Assembly: GCF_014851585.1 (NCBI RefSeq)
Contig: NZ_JACVAB010000004.1
Span: 372,001 to 436,000, forward strand
DNA from: Agrobacterium sp. AGB01
Lineage (GTDB): Bacteria > Pseudomonadota > Alphaproteobacteria > Rhizobiales > Rhizobiaceae
Direction: 5' to 3'
Length of the DNA stretch: 64,000 nucleotides
Position numbers and translations under genes: made by a program. Shown one piece after another: positions 16,974 through 25,396 of this stretch (position 1 is the stretch's first letter; each line of letters opens with the position of its first letter). The notes below the pieces were generated by a model, which saw only the letters and a list, made by a program, of their open reading frames with translations, ran no database searches and was not told the origin of the DNA.

Positions 16974-17106
16974 CCGTGACGACAAAAATTGCTGCAACGC
17001 CTGCTCTATCCGCTGAGCTACGGGGTCATAAATGGGGACCCCGGCGGGATTCGAACCCGCGACCTGGAGATTAACAGTCTGTAGTTCCAATCGGCATTCG
17101 TCACGG
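16974..17106 (-). ncRNA. Y RNA-like element 1 with circularly permuted tRNA module
   Basis: Terminal stem CCGTGACGA (17098-17106) with TCGTCACGG (16974-16982), then loop ATGCC and GATTGGAAC (17084-17092). In minus-strand order the module has a T-arm (GCGGG TTCGAAT CCCGC, 17044-17060), a 7-bp acceptor-like stem CGGGGTC (17037-17043)/GACCCCG (17021-17027) closed by a 9-nt loop, and a canonical D-arm GCTC AGCGGATA GAGC (17003-17018). Segments resemble tRNA halves (ACTGTTAATC...AGGTC and GTAGCTCAGCGG) but the 3' half precedes the 5' half. Bacterial YrlA-type Y RNAs are known tRNA mimics that bind Rsr. It starts 36 nt after the rsr stop. Confidence 0.85.
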
Positions 17107-17108
17107 TA

Positions 17109-17136
17109 TCCTGCGCCCTTCACTGGTGGCGCAGGA
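17109..17136 (-). terminator. Hairpin directly after rsr
   Basis: TCCTGCGCC and GGCGCAGGA (17128-17136 and 17109-17117) form a 9-bp stem 6 nt past the rsr stop, with no T-run after it. It may partly terminate rsr mRNA or protect its 3' end when the Y-RNA part is cut away. Confidence 0.5.
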
Positions 17137-17141
17137 CAATG

Positions 17142-18695
17142 TCAAAGATCGATCGCCTCGATCTGGCGCAGCCATTCCCCTGCACCGGACTTGCCCGCCG
17201 CGAAGTTGGCTATAGCGTCATAAACGGCGTCGGAAAAACCACCGATGTTCAAGACATCCGCGGCCTTGGCAGGCGTCTGGACGTAGGGCTGGATATCGAG
17301 ACACACCAGCTTTGCAGCCGGGTTGCGTCGCTTGATCCGCGCCCATTCAGCCATCATGCCTGTCGCCTGGCCTTCACCGCGGTCATCGATCCAGGACTGG
17401 TTGTCCGAAACGAAGACCACGAGGTCGACCTTGGCCTTTTCCTTCACCAGCCGTTGCAGCGGTGCCGAGCAATTGGTTCCGCCGCCGCCGATGGCCGCAA
17501 GCTTTGCAGCATTGGTCATCACGCTATCGCGGCCGTTCAATTTTACGTCCACCACCCGGTTTTCAAACGGCAGTACCCGTGCACGCGGGTTACGCCGCAG
17601 GAACGAGGCTGCCACAAGAGCGGCCACATCAATGCAACGAACCTCTGACGTGGCCCCCTTGCGATAACCGGTCACTGGCGAACCCATCGAGCCGGATACG
17701 TCAGGGCAGACCACCACATTGCCTTTGAACACCGGCACGCTGGAAATTGCGGTTTCCATTGCGTCCTGCAATGCATCGGCAACTTCGCCGGGCACCGTCT
17801 GCCCAGCCATATGCCAGGCAACCAGCAACTGGTACGGAAACACCCGCGCCTTGCGAACCGTCTGCGGATCAGCAAGTTTGGCGGCCAGCTTTTCAGCCAT
17901 ACCCGGCACCTCAAACACGCCGTTGCGGGCAAATGTATTGAGGTTCTGGCGTACCATCTGCCAAGATCCGCTGAGTGCAACTTCCGCCCACTGCTCCTTT
18001 GTCAGCTTGAGCGAGGTCAGCATCTGGAACGGCACAGCTGGCAGAGCCCGGCTGGTATCCCGCTTGAATGCCTCGAAAGCCTTCACTTCGGCTGGCAGTG
18101 CAGCAAGATCGTATGGCTTGCCGATTGCCCATGCATACAATGCTGCACGTTCCGCATCTTTTGGCTTTGGATGCACCATACGGATAACATCCGGAAGCGA
18201 AGGATCATTGCCGACCATCGCCTGCAGGAATTGCGGCACCGTACGTCTATCAAGCCATGCCTGAACCATCTTTTTAGGACGTGTTCCAAGCGACTTGCGG
18301 CCCGCAGTTCCAGAACGCATGATCTGCACAAAACCGCGCAACATCTTGCCGCTTTTTACCACCCGCGGGAAAGCACGTGTAAAGGCATCGCTTTCAAGGC
18401 CTGACAACATTGCCAGCAACGTGACCGGCATGTCTTTCATATGGCCTTGTTCAGCCGCATAGATTGCCAGTTTCGCCAGAAATTCCGGCTCGACCTCTGA
18501 AGCAAGCTTCACCACCGCATCCAGCTGCTCACCGGCATTGGCGTAAAACGTGTCGTTGAACGTTCCCGTCACCGCATACTGAGCGAGTGCTTCACGCGGC
18601 GTCAGGGCATAGGCAGCGGCGCTCGCATGATTGACGGTATCCGTCTGTGGCAGCAGCTTGCCGAAATAAGATTTGAAGATCGCCGTGTTCACCAT
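17142..18695 (-). CDS. rsr: TROVE domain protein, bacterial Ro60 orthologue
   Basis: A 517-residue RNA-binding protein. The N-terminal TROVE (telomerase, Ro, vault) HEAT-repeat ring covers about residues 15-325 (LTPREALAQYAVTGTFNDTFY; LYAWAIGKPYDLAAL). The C-terminal von Willebrand A domain has an intact MIDAS: Asp332-x-Ser334-x-Ser336 (PDVSGSMGS), Thr in GGGTNCSAP and Asp in VFVSDNQSW. Ro60 proteins bind misfolded RNA ends in the central hole and Y RNAs on the outer face; Rsr aids rRNA maturation and decay with exonucleases. AAGGTG 7 nt before the ATG supports the start. It heads an operon with four Y-RNA-like elements and rtcB. Confidence 0.94.
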   Translation of the reverse strand: MVNTAIFKSYFGKLLPQTDTVNHASAAAYALTPREALAQYAVTGTFNDTFYANAGEQLDAVVKLASEVEPEFLAKLAIYAAEQGHMKDMPVTLLAMLSGLESDAFTRAFPRVVKSGKMLRGFVQIMRSGTAGRKSLGTRPKKMVQAWLDRRTVPQFLQAMVGNDPSLPDVIRMVHPKPKDAERAALYAWAIGKPYDLAALPAEVKAFEAFKRDTSRALPAVPFQMLTSLKLTKEQWAEVALSGSWQMVRQNLNTFARNGVFEVPGMAEKLAAKLADPQTVRKARVFPYQLLVAWHMAGQTVPGEVADALQDAMETAISSVPVFKGNVVVCPDVSGSMGSPVTGYRKGATSEVRCIDVAALVAASFLRRNPRARVLPFENRVVDVKLNGRDSVMTNAAKLAAIGGGGTNCSAPLQRLVKEKAKVDLVVFVSDNQSWIDDRGEGQATGMMAEWARIKRRNPAAKLVCLDIQPYVQTPAKAADVLNIGGFSDAVYDAIANFAAGKSGAGEWLRQIEAIDL

Positions 18696-18730
18696 GGCCG
18701 CACCTTTTTGTTTGTTTCTGCCAGATACAT

Positions 18731-18746
18731 TTCAAGTGGCGTGCCA
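18731..18746 (-). promoter_or_regulatory. Sigma-54 (-24/-12) promoter of the rsr operon
   Basis: The minus strand reads TGGCACGCCACTTGAA, matching TGGCAC N5 TTGCA with one change at the -12 element (TTGA for TTGC). It lies 36-51 bp before the rsr start, so transcription would begin about 18720. The divergent rtcR encodes a sigma-54 activator, which supports the call. Confidence 0.75.
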
Positions 18747-18840
18747 GTTTGCTTTCGACGGCGCGAAAACATAGCGAAAGCGAATTCAAACCTTTGATTT
18801 TAATCATTTAAAAAATTCGAAAGCTTTTTCAACATCCAGA

Positions 18841-18903
18841 ATTGCCAATCAACGGCAATCTCATTAAATTATCCAATAATATAAGATTTATCTTTCTGGA
18901 TAA
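18841..18903. promoter_or_regulatory. Candidate RtcR enhancer sites
   Basis: Two dyads lie 95-170 bp upstream of the sigma-54 promoter: ATTGCC (18841-18846) with GGCAAT (18854-18859), and TTATCC (18869-18874) with GGATAA (18898-18903). The second abuts the rtcR start. Their distance suits an enhancer-binding protein; assignment to RtcR is inferred. Confidence 0.45.
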
Positions 18904-18906
18904 TAC

Positions 18907-20523
18907 ATGAAGCGACGTGTTGCTATCAGCATTCTGGGGACGACACTGGATATGGGCGGACGCCAGGACAGATGGAGCCGCTGGCGGCCCAATGTCGCGC
19001 TGACTCAGCAACCCGGCATGTTTTTTGATCGTGTCGAGCTGATCCACGATACCCAGTTTGGCAGGCTGGCGGAAACCATCATTGGTGATATCGAGACCGT
19101 CTCGCCCGCGACCCAAGTTCGCCAGAACATCATCAATCTCACCGACCCCTGGGATTTCTCGGAGGTCTACACAAAGCTGCGTGATTTTGCCCGCGCGTAT
19201 GATTTCGATCCAGACACCGAAGATTATCTCGTCAACATCACCACCGGCACGCATGTGGCGCAGATATGCTGGTTTCTTCTGACGGAAGCCCGCATCATTC
19301 CCGCCCGCTTGTTGCAGCTATCGCCGCCACGCGACCGTGAACTGCCAGGCGATTATGCTGGCAAGCACACCGTCATCGACCTTGACCTTTCCCGTTACGA
19401 TGAAATCGCCACCCGCTTTGCCTCTGAGCGAGAGGAAGCAACCTCGTTTCTGAAGTCCGGGATTTCGACGCGCAACGCCGCCTTCAACCGCATGATTGAC
19501 GAGATTGAACAGGTTGGGATGCGCTCGGTTGCACCTTTATTGCTGACCGGCCCGACGGGTGCAGGTAAATCCCAGCTGGCAAAGCGGATTTACGAGCTGA
19601 AAAAAGCAGAGCGAAAGGTGACTGGGCCATTCGTAGAGGTCAACTGCGCCACGTTACGCGGTGATCAGGCGATGTCGGCACTGTTCGGTCACGTCAAGGG
19701 CGCCTTCACCGGCGCCTCAGGTGAGCGGGCTGGCCTGTTGAAATCCGCAGACAAGGGCGTGCTTTTCCTCGACGAAATCGGCGAGCTTGGTCTGGATGAG
19801 CAGGCCATGTGTCTGCGGGCCATTGAGGAAAAGAGGTTTCTGCCTGTTGGTGCGGACAAGGAAACATCGGCCAATTTCCAGTTGCTGGCAGGGACCAATC
19901 GCGACCTGCGCGAAGAGGTGCAAAAAGGCCGGTTCCGTGAAGACCTGTTTGCCCGCCTCAACATCTGGACCTTCCAGCTGCCTGCACTGTGCGAACGCAA
20001 GGAAGATATTGAGCCTAACCTTGATTTCGAACTGCGCCGTTTTCTGGAAAAGGAAGGCCACAACGTGACCTTCAACAAGGAAGCGCGCGAACTTTATCTA
20101 ACCTTCGCAACCTCCCTGGAAGCCGCATGGAGCGCCAATTTCCGTGATCTATCGGCATCGGTCACGCGCATGGCAACACTTGCGCCGCAAGGCAGAATAA
20201 CCGTCGAGGTCGTTCGTCATGAGGCAGAACGCCTCAAGGCCGCCTGGGGAGGCGCCCCTTCAGCCCGCGCAGCAGAGCAAATCCTTGTTGATGTCCTCGG
20301 CCAGGAAGCCGTCGCAGCACTCGATCTTTTCGATGTCGCTCAACTCACCACTGTTTTGAAAACATGCTGCGAGCATGTGACAGCTAGCGCCGCAGGCCGT
20401 GCGTTGTTCGCCAACAGCCGCCTTAAGAAGAAAAGCAGCAATGACGCCGACCGGCTGAGCAAATATCTGGCAAGGTTCGGTTTGAAATTTGATGATGTCC
20501 GACGCCGCGCCACGGCGGTCTGA
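18907..20523 (+). CDS. rtcR: Sigma-54-dependent regulator RtcR
   Basis: A 538-residue bacterial enhancer-binding protein. Residues 1-180 form the RtcR regulatory domain (CARF-like; NITTGTH at 110-116 is the likely ligand loop). An AAA+ domain follows with Walker A GPTGAGKS (215-222), the sigma-54 contact loop GAFTGA (265-270) and Walker B LFLDE (286-290). The C-terminus should hold the DNA-binding helix-turn-helix. RtcR senses RNA damage products and activates rtc genes through sigma-54. It is divergent from rsr and faces a -24/-12 promoter. Confidence 0.93.
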   Translation: MKRRVAISILGTTLDMGGRQDRWSRWRPNVALTQQPGMFFDRVELIHDTQFGRLAETIIGDIETVSPATQVRQNIINLTDPWDFSEVYTKLRDFARAYDFDPDTEDYLVNITTGTHVAQICWFLLTEARIIPARLLQLSPPRDRELPGDYAGKHTVIDLDLSRYDEIATRFASEREEATSFLKSGISTRNAAFNRMIDEIEQVGMRSVAPLLLTGPTGAGKSQLAKRIYELKKAERKVTGPFVEVNCATLRGDQAMSALFGHVKGAFTGASGERAGLLKSADKGVLFLDEIGELGLDEQAMCLRAIEEKRFLPVGADKETSANFQLLAGTNRDLREEVQKGRFREDLFARLNIWTFQLPALCERKEDIEPNLDFELRRFLEKEGHNVTFNKEARELYLTFATSLEAAWSANFRDLSASVTRMATLAPQGRITVEVVRHEAERLKAAWGGAPSARAAEQILVDVLGQEAVAALDLFDVAQLTTVLKTCCEHVTASAAGRALFANSRLKKKSSNDADRLSKYLARFGLKFDDVRRRATAV

Positions 20524-20570
20524 TCGATACGATAGAACCGATCAACCGATGACTTCAATGATATTTGGCA

Positions 20571-21587
20571 TCACGAACGCACGGTTTTGCGCCATACGGG
20601 AAACGCCCGGAAGGTCGTAACGTGACCGACCGGATTGTCCAGACGCTCTTCCGTCAGGCGCGTCACGATCGCCTCTGCCATTTCTTCGATCGGCTGACGA
20701 AACGTCGTGATTGCATACCCTTCCCAACTGGCCTGCTCGATATCGTCAAAACCGACAACACAGAGATCCCTGGGGATTTTCAGCTGAAAATCATTGCGCG
20801 CCACGTCGATAAAACCGCAGGCCAGAAGATCGGTCACGCAAAAAACTGCGTCCGGAGGTGTTGCGCCAGGAAGCAACCGCCGCGCCGCCTCTGCGCCGCT
20901 GCGATAACTGGTGGAGCCGGCCTTGATCACCTGCGGTGGCTCGAAGCCTGCCTTGGCGACCACGTCGCAGAAAAGTCGTTCGCGGGCCAGCAGGCTGGGA
21001 GACCCATTGGTGGAGGAAACAATCGCAAAGGACTTGCAGCCCGCGCGGGCCAGCATGTGCCACGCATCTTTCATCGCGGTCTCGTGATCGAGGCTAATAT
21101 GGTCCGCCTCCTCGATCTGTCCCGCACGATTGATGAGAATGACATGCTGGCCGCTTTCGATACAGGTTCGCACCAGTGACACTGGCGGCGCGCCCGAAAG
21201 AACGATTGTGGCTGAGGCACGGTAGTTAAGTGTCTGGTGTAGCGCGGACTGAATATCGGCCTCATCACCCGCGGTATTGATGACCATCGCCGCCCGACCG
21301 ACCGCCTGAATGCGCCGGGTGATGGCTTCCAGCAGCGCCGATTGATAGGGCGCGTGAAGATCGCCGCCCAGAATACAGATCGGCCGGCTTTTTTCCTGCG
21401 ATAGACCACGTGCCAGATGGTTGACGTGATAATTCAGTTCCTCGGCCGCGGCGAGAACCTTGCGACGGGTCTCTTCAGAGACGCTCGCCCCTTCCGTGAA
21501 GGTACGCGAAACGGCGGAGCGCGAAACGCCTGCCTTCCGTGCCACTTCAGTGGCACTCGCAAAACTCTGTGGCGGCCGGTTGGTCAT
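20571..21587 (-). CDS. LacI family transcriptional regulator
   Basis: A 338-residue repressor with a LacI helix-turn-helix (ATEVARKAGVSRSAVSRTFTEGASVSEETRRKV, residues 11-43) and a periplasmic-binding-protein-like sensor domain (residues 65-335). It overlaps the phosphatase stop by 4 bp and is last of the six-gene operon starting at 27238, which it probably controls. A 14-bp palindrome at 27303-27316 before the operon is a candidate operator. The ligand may be a phosphorylated sugar or polyol taken in by the AfuABC-like system (inference). Confidence 0.9.
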   Translation of the reverse strand: MTNRPPQSFASATEVARKAGVSRSAVSRTFTEGASVSEETRRKVLAAAEELNYHVNHLARGLSQEKSRPICILGGDLHAPYQSALLEAITRRIQAVGRAAMVINTAGDEADIQSALHQTLNYRASATIVLSGAPPVSLVRTCIESGQHVILINRAGQIEEADHISLDHETAMKDAWHMLARAGCKSFAIVSSTNGSPSLLARERLFCDVVAKAGFEPPQVIKAGSTSYRSGAEAARRLLPGATPPDAVFCVTDLLACGFIDVARNDFQLKIPRDLCVVGFDDIEQASWEGYAITTFRQPIEEMAEAIVTRLTEERLDNPVGHVTTFRAFPVWRKTVRS

Positions 21588-22198
21588 GCAATCGCCCTTC
21601 TTTTTCCTGCCTCGACAAGGCGGATCATATCAGCTGCCTGTTCCGCCGCTCGGATCAATTGCGGTTTTGGCGTTTCAAACCACTCATCGGTACGCAATTG
21701 CCTGTTGGTGCGGACATGGGTAATTGCAGCCGCCAGTGTTGGATAAGTCTTTGGCATTTCCAGATGCAGGAACAGCGACACCAAGGCCACAGAGCGGCTG
21801 CGACCGGCACGACAGTTGACGAGAACATTGCCCTTTTCCCGATGCGGGTAGGACGCCCGTTCCGGAAAGGTCTGGTCCAGTGCACCACGCAACAGGTAAT
21901 AGCCCGACAGTAGCATCGTGTCGGAATTGCCAGCGCCATCCACAAGCCCAAGCTTGTAATAGCGCAACAAACCGGGACCAGACGCCAGAATACCATTCTC
22001 ATCCGTCTGACCGCCGGAGACAAAATTGACGTCGAAATTCACCGCACAGTTGACGACGATCTTGATGTCATGTTCTGCCAGCAAGGCCGGATCACAGACG
22101 GCTTCGCGTCCACCAATGTAAAGATCGACATTCCAGCCTGGCAGGTTACTCTCGATCAGGCTAAGATGCGGGCGTTCATATCGCGGAGAGGCACTCAT
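21584..22198 (-). CDS. Dual-specificity-type protein phosphatase
   Basis: A 204-residue protein with the Cys-based phosphatase loop CRAGRSR (C-x5-R) in VLVNCRAGRSRSVAL; the usual His before Cys is replaced by Asn. A preceding Asp in YKLGLVDGAGNSD can be the general acid. The fold fits the DSP/PTP-like superfamily, which also includes phosphoinositide and RNA phosphatases. It overlaps both neighbours by 4 bp, so it is translated with the inositol-monophosphatase-like gene and the LacI gene. In this operon it may act on an imported phosphorylated metabolite rather than on protein (inference). Confidence 0.85.
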   Translation of the reverse strand: MSASPRYERPHLSLIESNLPGWNVDLYIGGREAVCDPALLAEHDIKIVVNCAVNFDVNFVSGGQTDENGILASGPGLLRYYKLGLVDGAGNSDTMLLSGYYLLRGALDQTFPERASYPHREKGNVLVNCRAGRSRSVALVSLFLHLEMPKTYPTLAAAITHVRTNRQLRTDEWFETPKPQLIRAAEQAADMIRLVEAGKRRAIA

Positions 22199-23016
22199 GC
22201 TGCCTCCCCCTTCCGGTCTTCTCCTGCAATTGCAATCCGCATCGCCTGCGAAAAATCAGCGGCGATACCGGGTGCCGCAGCAAAAATGGCGCCGCCCGTC
22301 AACAACTCGCCCTGCTCCGCCGGATAGGTTCCGGTCAAACCACCCGCCTCGCGCACCATCAAAAGACCGGCAAGGCAATCCCAGGCGTTCATGTAATATT
22401 CGGCGTAGCCATCCGTGCGGCCTTCGGCCACCCAGGCAATTGCCAGCGCACCCGATGCGCCACGGCGAATATTGGCGCCTTTTTCCAGCACACGTTGCTG
22501 CGCCGCCAGATAGTCTGCGCTCTCGACCCGAGGAGACCAGCCAATCTCCACCGATGCGTTGGTAATGGTGTCGGTTGTGGCGGCCGTAAGAGGCAAACCG
22601 TTTTTGCTCGCACCCTGCCCCTTGCGGGCAAAATAGAATTCATTGGATGCAGGATTATAGATCACGCCCAGCAGTGTTTCACCGTGTTCATGAAAGGCAA
22701 TCGAAATGCAAAAATGCGGAATGCCACGCGCAAAATTGGCCGTTCCGTCAATCGGATCAATCACCCACAGCTTGTCGGACAGACCACCACCGGCTTCCTC
22801 ACCCAAAATCCCATCCAAGGGAAATGCCTTTGTTATCAAATCTCGCACATGGCTTTCCACCATACCGTCTGCCTCGGTGAGAAAATCCTGCCGTCCCTTG
22901 AGCGTAAAATTGCCGGGCTTGCGGGCATGAAAGGCAGCAAGGGCAACAGCACCGGCAGAGGTGGCAACTTCGCGCAAAAGGGCTTCACGGAGGTTCAGTT
23001 CATCGACAGTCAGCAT
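22195..23016 (-). CDS. Inositol monophosphatase family protein
   Basis: A protein of 273 residues from MLTVDELN with the metal-dependent IMPase motifs: LGEEAGGG, WVIDPIDGTANFARG and a C-terminal NAWDCLAGLLMVREAGG. Family members dephosphorylate inositol phosphates, fructose-1,6-bisphosphate or 3'-phosphoadenosine phosphate using Mg(II). An upstream GTG/ATG at 23058 would add 14 residues not usual in the family. It lies 75 bp behind the solute-binding-protein gene and overlaps the DSP gene by 4 bp. Two phosphatases in one import operon suggest an organophosphate substrate. Confidence 0.9.
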   Translation of the reverse strand: MLTVDELNLREALLREVATSAGAVALAAFHARKPGNFTLKGRQDFLTEADGMVESHVRDLITKAFPLDGILGEEAGGGLSDKLWVIDPIDGTANFARGIPHFCISIAFHEHGETLLGVIYNPASNEFYFARKGQGASKNGLPLTAATTDTITNASVEIGWSPRVESADYLAAQQRVLEKGANIRRGASGALAIAWVAEGRTDGYAEYYMNAWDCLAGLLMVREAGGLTGTYPAEQGELLTGGAIFAAAPGIAADFSQAMRIAIAGEDRKGEAA

Positions 23017-23090
23017 GATTTCTTTCGAACGAATGGTGCAGGCCTTGGCTAGAAACAAGGCCTGCCAGTATTGTCACAAATATTCGACAG

Positions 23091-24209
23091 TTACTTCTTG
23101 TAGTTCAAGGCCCAAAGATCCTGCCAATCCTGACGGGCTTCCCAGTCACCGGCGCCGGTAGAGGCGTCATAGGAAAGCAGCTGGTCACGAACCTTGCCAA
23201 CGCCCGACGGCTCACTGTCTGGCAGGCTGATGGTGGTGTTGGTCGACATTTTGCCGTCCTTCGCCTGCGGCGCGATGCCTTCAGCTGTCATCATGTAACG
23301 CAGGAACAGCTTTGCTGCGTTCGGGCTTTTTGTGCCTGATGCAACCAGGCCAAGCGAAGGGTAAGTCCAGCCGGAGAAAGGAGACAGACCTGCACAAAGG
23401 CCAAGCTTCATGCCGTCCTTGTTATCACGGTACTTGGCCGTGCTGACCAGACCAACAAAGCTATCCTTGGTATCAGGAGCGCCAATCGATTCCGCAGCCG
23501 CACCGTCGGAATCGGTCAACAACGGGCTATTGGCGGCAAGCGCCTTGACCCAGGCAGCGGTAGCGCTGGTCTCGTCGGTTTCCAATGGTTTGCCATATTG
23601 CGCCTGATAGGCATCGGCAACAGCCTTGTCGGCGTGGGTGGCCAGCTGGTTAAACCAGTCGGTATAGGACGGCTTGCCAAGCGGATCCTGCATGGCAACC
23701 TTGCCCTTCCACTCGGCTTCTGTCAGCTGCCAGATGTTGGAGACAGGGCAGCTGTCATGCAAAGCGGTGTTGTAGGTCCACACATTCGGCGCAAGAACGA
23801 TGGTCAGCGGGTCCTGGTAGATCGCCGGGATATCCTTTGCCAGATCTGTTGGCAGCCAGCTCTTTGCATAACCCTTGGCAACGATCTGAGACAGTGCCGC
23901 AGGCGCATCTGCCAGAATAACCACGTCAGCCTTGACGTTGTTTGCCTGGGCCTCGCGAATGACGATTTCAAGCGTTTCTGGTGCGCTGGATTTTACGCCA
24001 GTAGCCTGAACACCGTATTTTTCCGAAAAGGCCTTCGCCTGTTCGACAATTTTACCGGTCGAGTCGTAGACGGTAATAGGCGCCTCCTGTTTGGCGGCTT
24101 CAATCAGCTTGTCGAGATCGAAAGCCTCTTCGGCCCCGGCATTGGCCGCGCCACACAGAACAGCGGCAGACAGCATCAGCGAGGAGAGCAGAGTACGGGA
24201 ATGTCTCAT
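23091..24209 (-). CDS. ABC transporter substrate-binding protein (AfuA/FbpA-like)
   Basis: A periplasmic binding protein of 372 residues from MRHSRTLLSSL, with a signal peptide cut near ANAGAEE. The pattern VYDSTGKIVEQAKAFSEKYG and later TKYRDNKDGMKLG-like segments fit SBP family 1/6 proteins first called iron(III)-binding; AfuA of Actinobacillus instead binds hexose phosphates. No tyrosine pair typical of ferric-binding proteins is evident. The frame extends upstream to 24377, but that part overlaps the gap and lacks a leader. It belongs to the operon 27238-20571. Confidence 0.88.
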   Translation of the reverse strand: MRHSRTLLSSLMLSAAVLCGAANAGAEEAFDLDKLIEAAKQEAPITVYDSTGKIVEQAKAFSEKYGVQATGVKSSAPETLEIVIREAQANNVKADVVILADAPAALSQIVAKGYAKSWLPTDLAKDIPAIYQDPLTIVLAPNVWTYNTALHDSCPVSNIWQLTEAEWKGKVAMQDPLGKPSYTDWFNQLATHADKAVADAYQAQYGKPLETDETSATAAWVKALAANSPLLTDSDGAAAESIGAPDTKDSFVGLVSTAKYRDNKDGMKLGLCAGLSPFSGWTYPSLGLVASGTKSPNAAKLFLRYMMTAEGIAPQAKDGKMSTNTTISLPDSEPSGVGKVRDQLLSYDASTGAGDWEARQDWQDLWALNYKK

Positions 24210-24252
24210 CGGTATTCCTTTGAGTGATTTGAACAAAGATGTTTTCGTGAAG

Positions 24253-25395
24253 TTATGCGAGTAGAAGGGCCGGACGCTCGGTTCCGGCTGGGTGTGCCGC
24301 GCTTGGGGCGCGGATTTCGGTCGTATCGAAACGCTGGCCAGCAGCGTCGAACAGGTAAAGACCCTCGCCGCGCGCAAAACAGCTGATCATGTCACCCGGC
24401 TTTGCGGTTGGCCTGCTATGCGTAGAGTGAAACAGTCGTTCTGAACCAAAGGACAGTTCGATGATCCAACTGCCACCGGTCGGCATGATGCTTTCAAGCC
24501 GCAACGCGCCGAGTGGCACGGCGTTTGACGTCTCTGACAGGGAAATTTCCTCAGGCCGCAGTCCGATCGATGCTGCGCCGGTCAAGTCAAGGCTCTCGGA
24601 CAGGCGGGCGCCAAAGCCATCACCGTCTGGTGTTCCATCCAAACTGATCATGTTGATTGGCGGATTGCCGATAAACTCCGCAACGAACCGATTGACCGGA
24701 CGTGAATAGATATCATCGGGCGCACCGACCTGCTGCAAACGCCCGCCATTCATCACGGCAATGGTGGTGGCAAGCGTCATCGCTTCCCACTGGTCATGGG
24801 TGACGAACACGATTGTTGTGCGAAACTCCTCGTGCAGACGACGCAATTCGGCGCGCATTTCCAGTCTGAGCGCAGCATCGAGATTGGAGAGAGGCTCATC
24901 GAGAAGAAGGATGCCGGGATTGACAGCCAGCATGCGCGCCAATGCCACGCGCTGCTGCTGACCGCCGGACAGCTGCGCGGGATAACGCGATGCGTAATCG
25001 CGGATGCGCAGCTTTTCCATCACATCATTGACCTTGGCGCGACGCTCCGCTTCCGGCAGTTTGCGCAGGCGCAGGCCGAAATCGATGTTCCGCTCCACGG
25101 TCATATGCGGCCAGAGCGCATAGCTCTGGAACACCAGACCGAGGCCGCGCTTTTCCGGCGGCACAAAGGCGGAGGCCGGAACACTGTCCACAAGCTTATC
25201 GCCAATGGCGATTTCGCCGTCGCTCAGATGTTCAAGGCCCGCAATCATGCGCAATGTCGTGGTCTTACCGCAACCGGATGGTCCCAGCAGGCACATGAAC
25301 TCACCATCTGCGATGGTCAGATTCAGGCCTTCGACGGCGGCGTTGCCGTGGCCAGCATAATTCTTGGTGACATTGGTCAGGGTGATATCGGGCAT
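24253..25395 (-). CDS. ABC transporter ATPase (AfuC/PotA-like)
   Basis: A 380-residue ATPase from MPDITLTNVT. Walker A GPSGCGKTT, Q-loop VFQSYALWPHMTV, signature LSGGQQQRVALARM and Walker [13 protein letters not shown] are intact, followed by a C-terminal TOBE-like regulatory domain (residues 240-380). The ATG lies 1 bp past the permease stop, so the two are translationally coupled; the longer frame to 25458 lies within the permease gene. It energises the fused permease. Confidence 0.92.
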   Translation of the reverse strand: MPDITLTNVTKNYAGHGNAAVEGLNLTIADGEFMCLLGPSGCGKTTTLRMIAGLEHLSDGEIAIGDKLVDSVPASAFVPPEKRGLGLVFQSYALWPHMTVERNIDFGLRLRKLPEAERRAKVNDVMEKLRIRDYASRYPAQLSGGQQQRVALARMLAVNPGILLLDEPLSNLDAALRLEMRAELRRLHEEFRTTIVFVTHDQWEAMTLATTIAVMNGGRLQQVGAPDDIYSRPVNRFVAEFIGNPPINMISLDGTPDGDGFGARLSESLDLTGAASIGLRPEEISLSETSNAVPLGALRLESIMPTGGSWIIELSFGSERLFHSTHSRPTAKPGDMISCFARGEGLYLFDAAGQRFDTTEIRAPSAAHPAGTERPALLLA

Positions 25396-25396
25396 G

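Noticed and set aside
16974-17106. Ordinary tRNA gene (Asn-like 3' half, other 5' half)
   Set aside because: On the coding strand the T-arm half precedes the D-arm half and no anticodon loop joins them; ends pair as in a Y RNA. It is a tRNA mimic, not a tRNA gene.
16720-17106. CRISPR-like repeat array
   Set aside because: Four similar stretches of about 25 nt recur, but spacing is irregular (70-135 nt), copies differ and each has its own pairing partner. No cas genes.
16642-17223. Plus-strand ORFs of 124 and 63 residues over the Y-RNA region
   Set aside because: They overlap structured RNA and the rsr 3' end, have no ribosome-binding site and translate the repeats; not genes.
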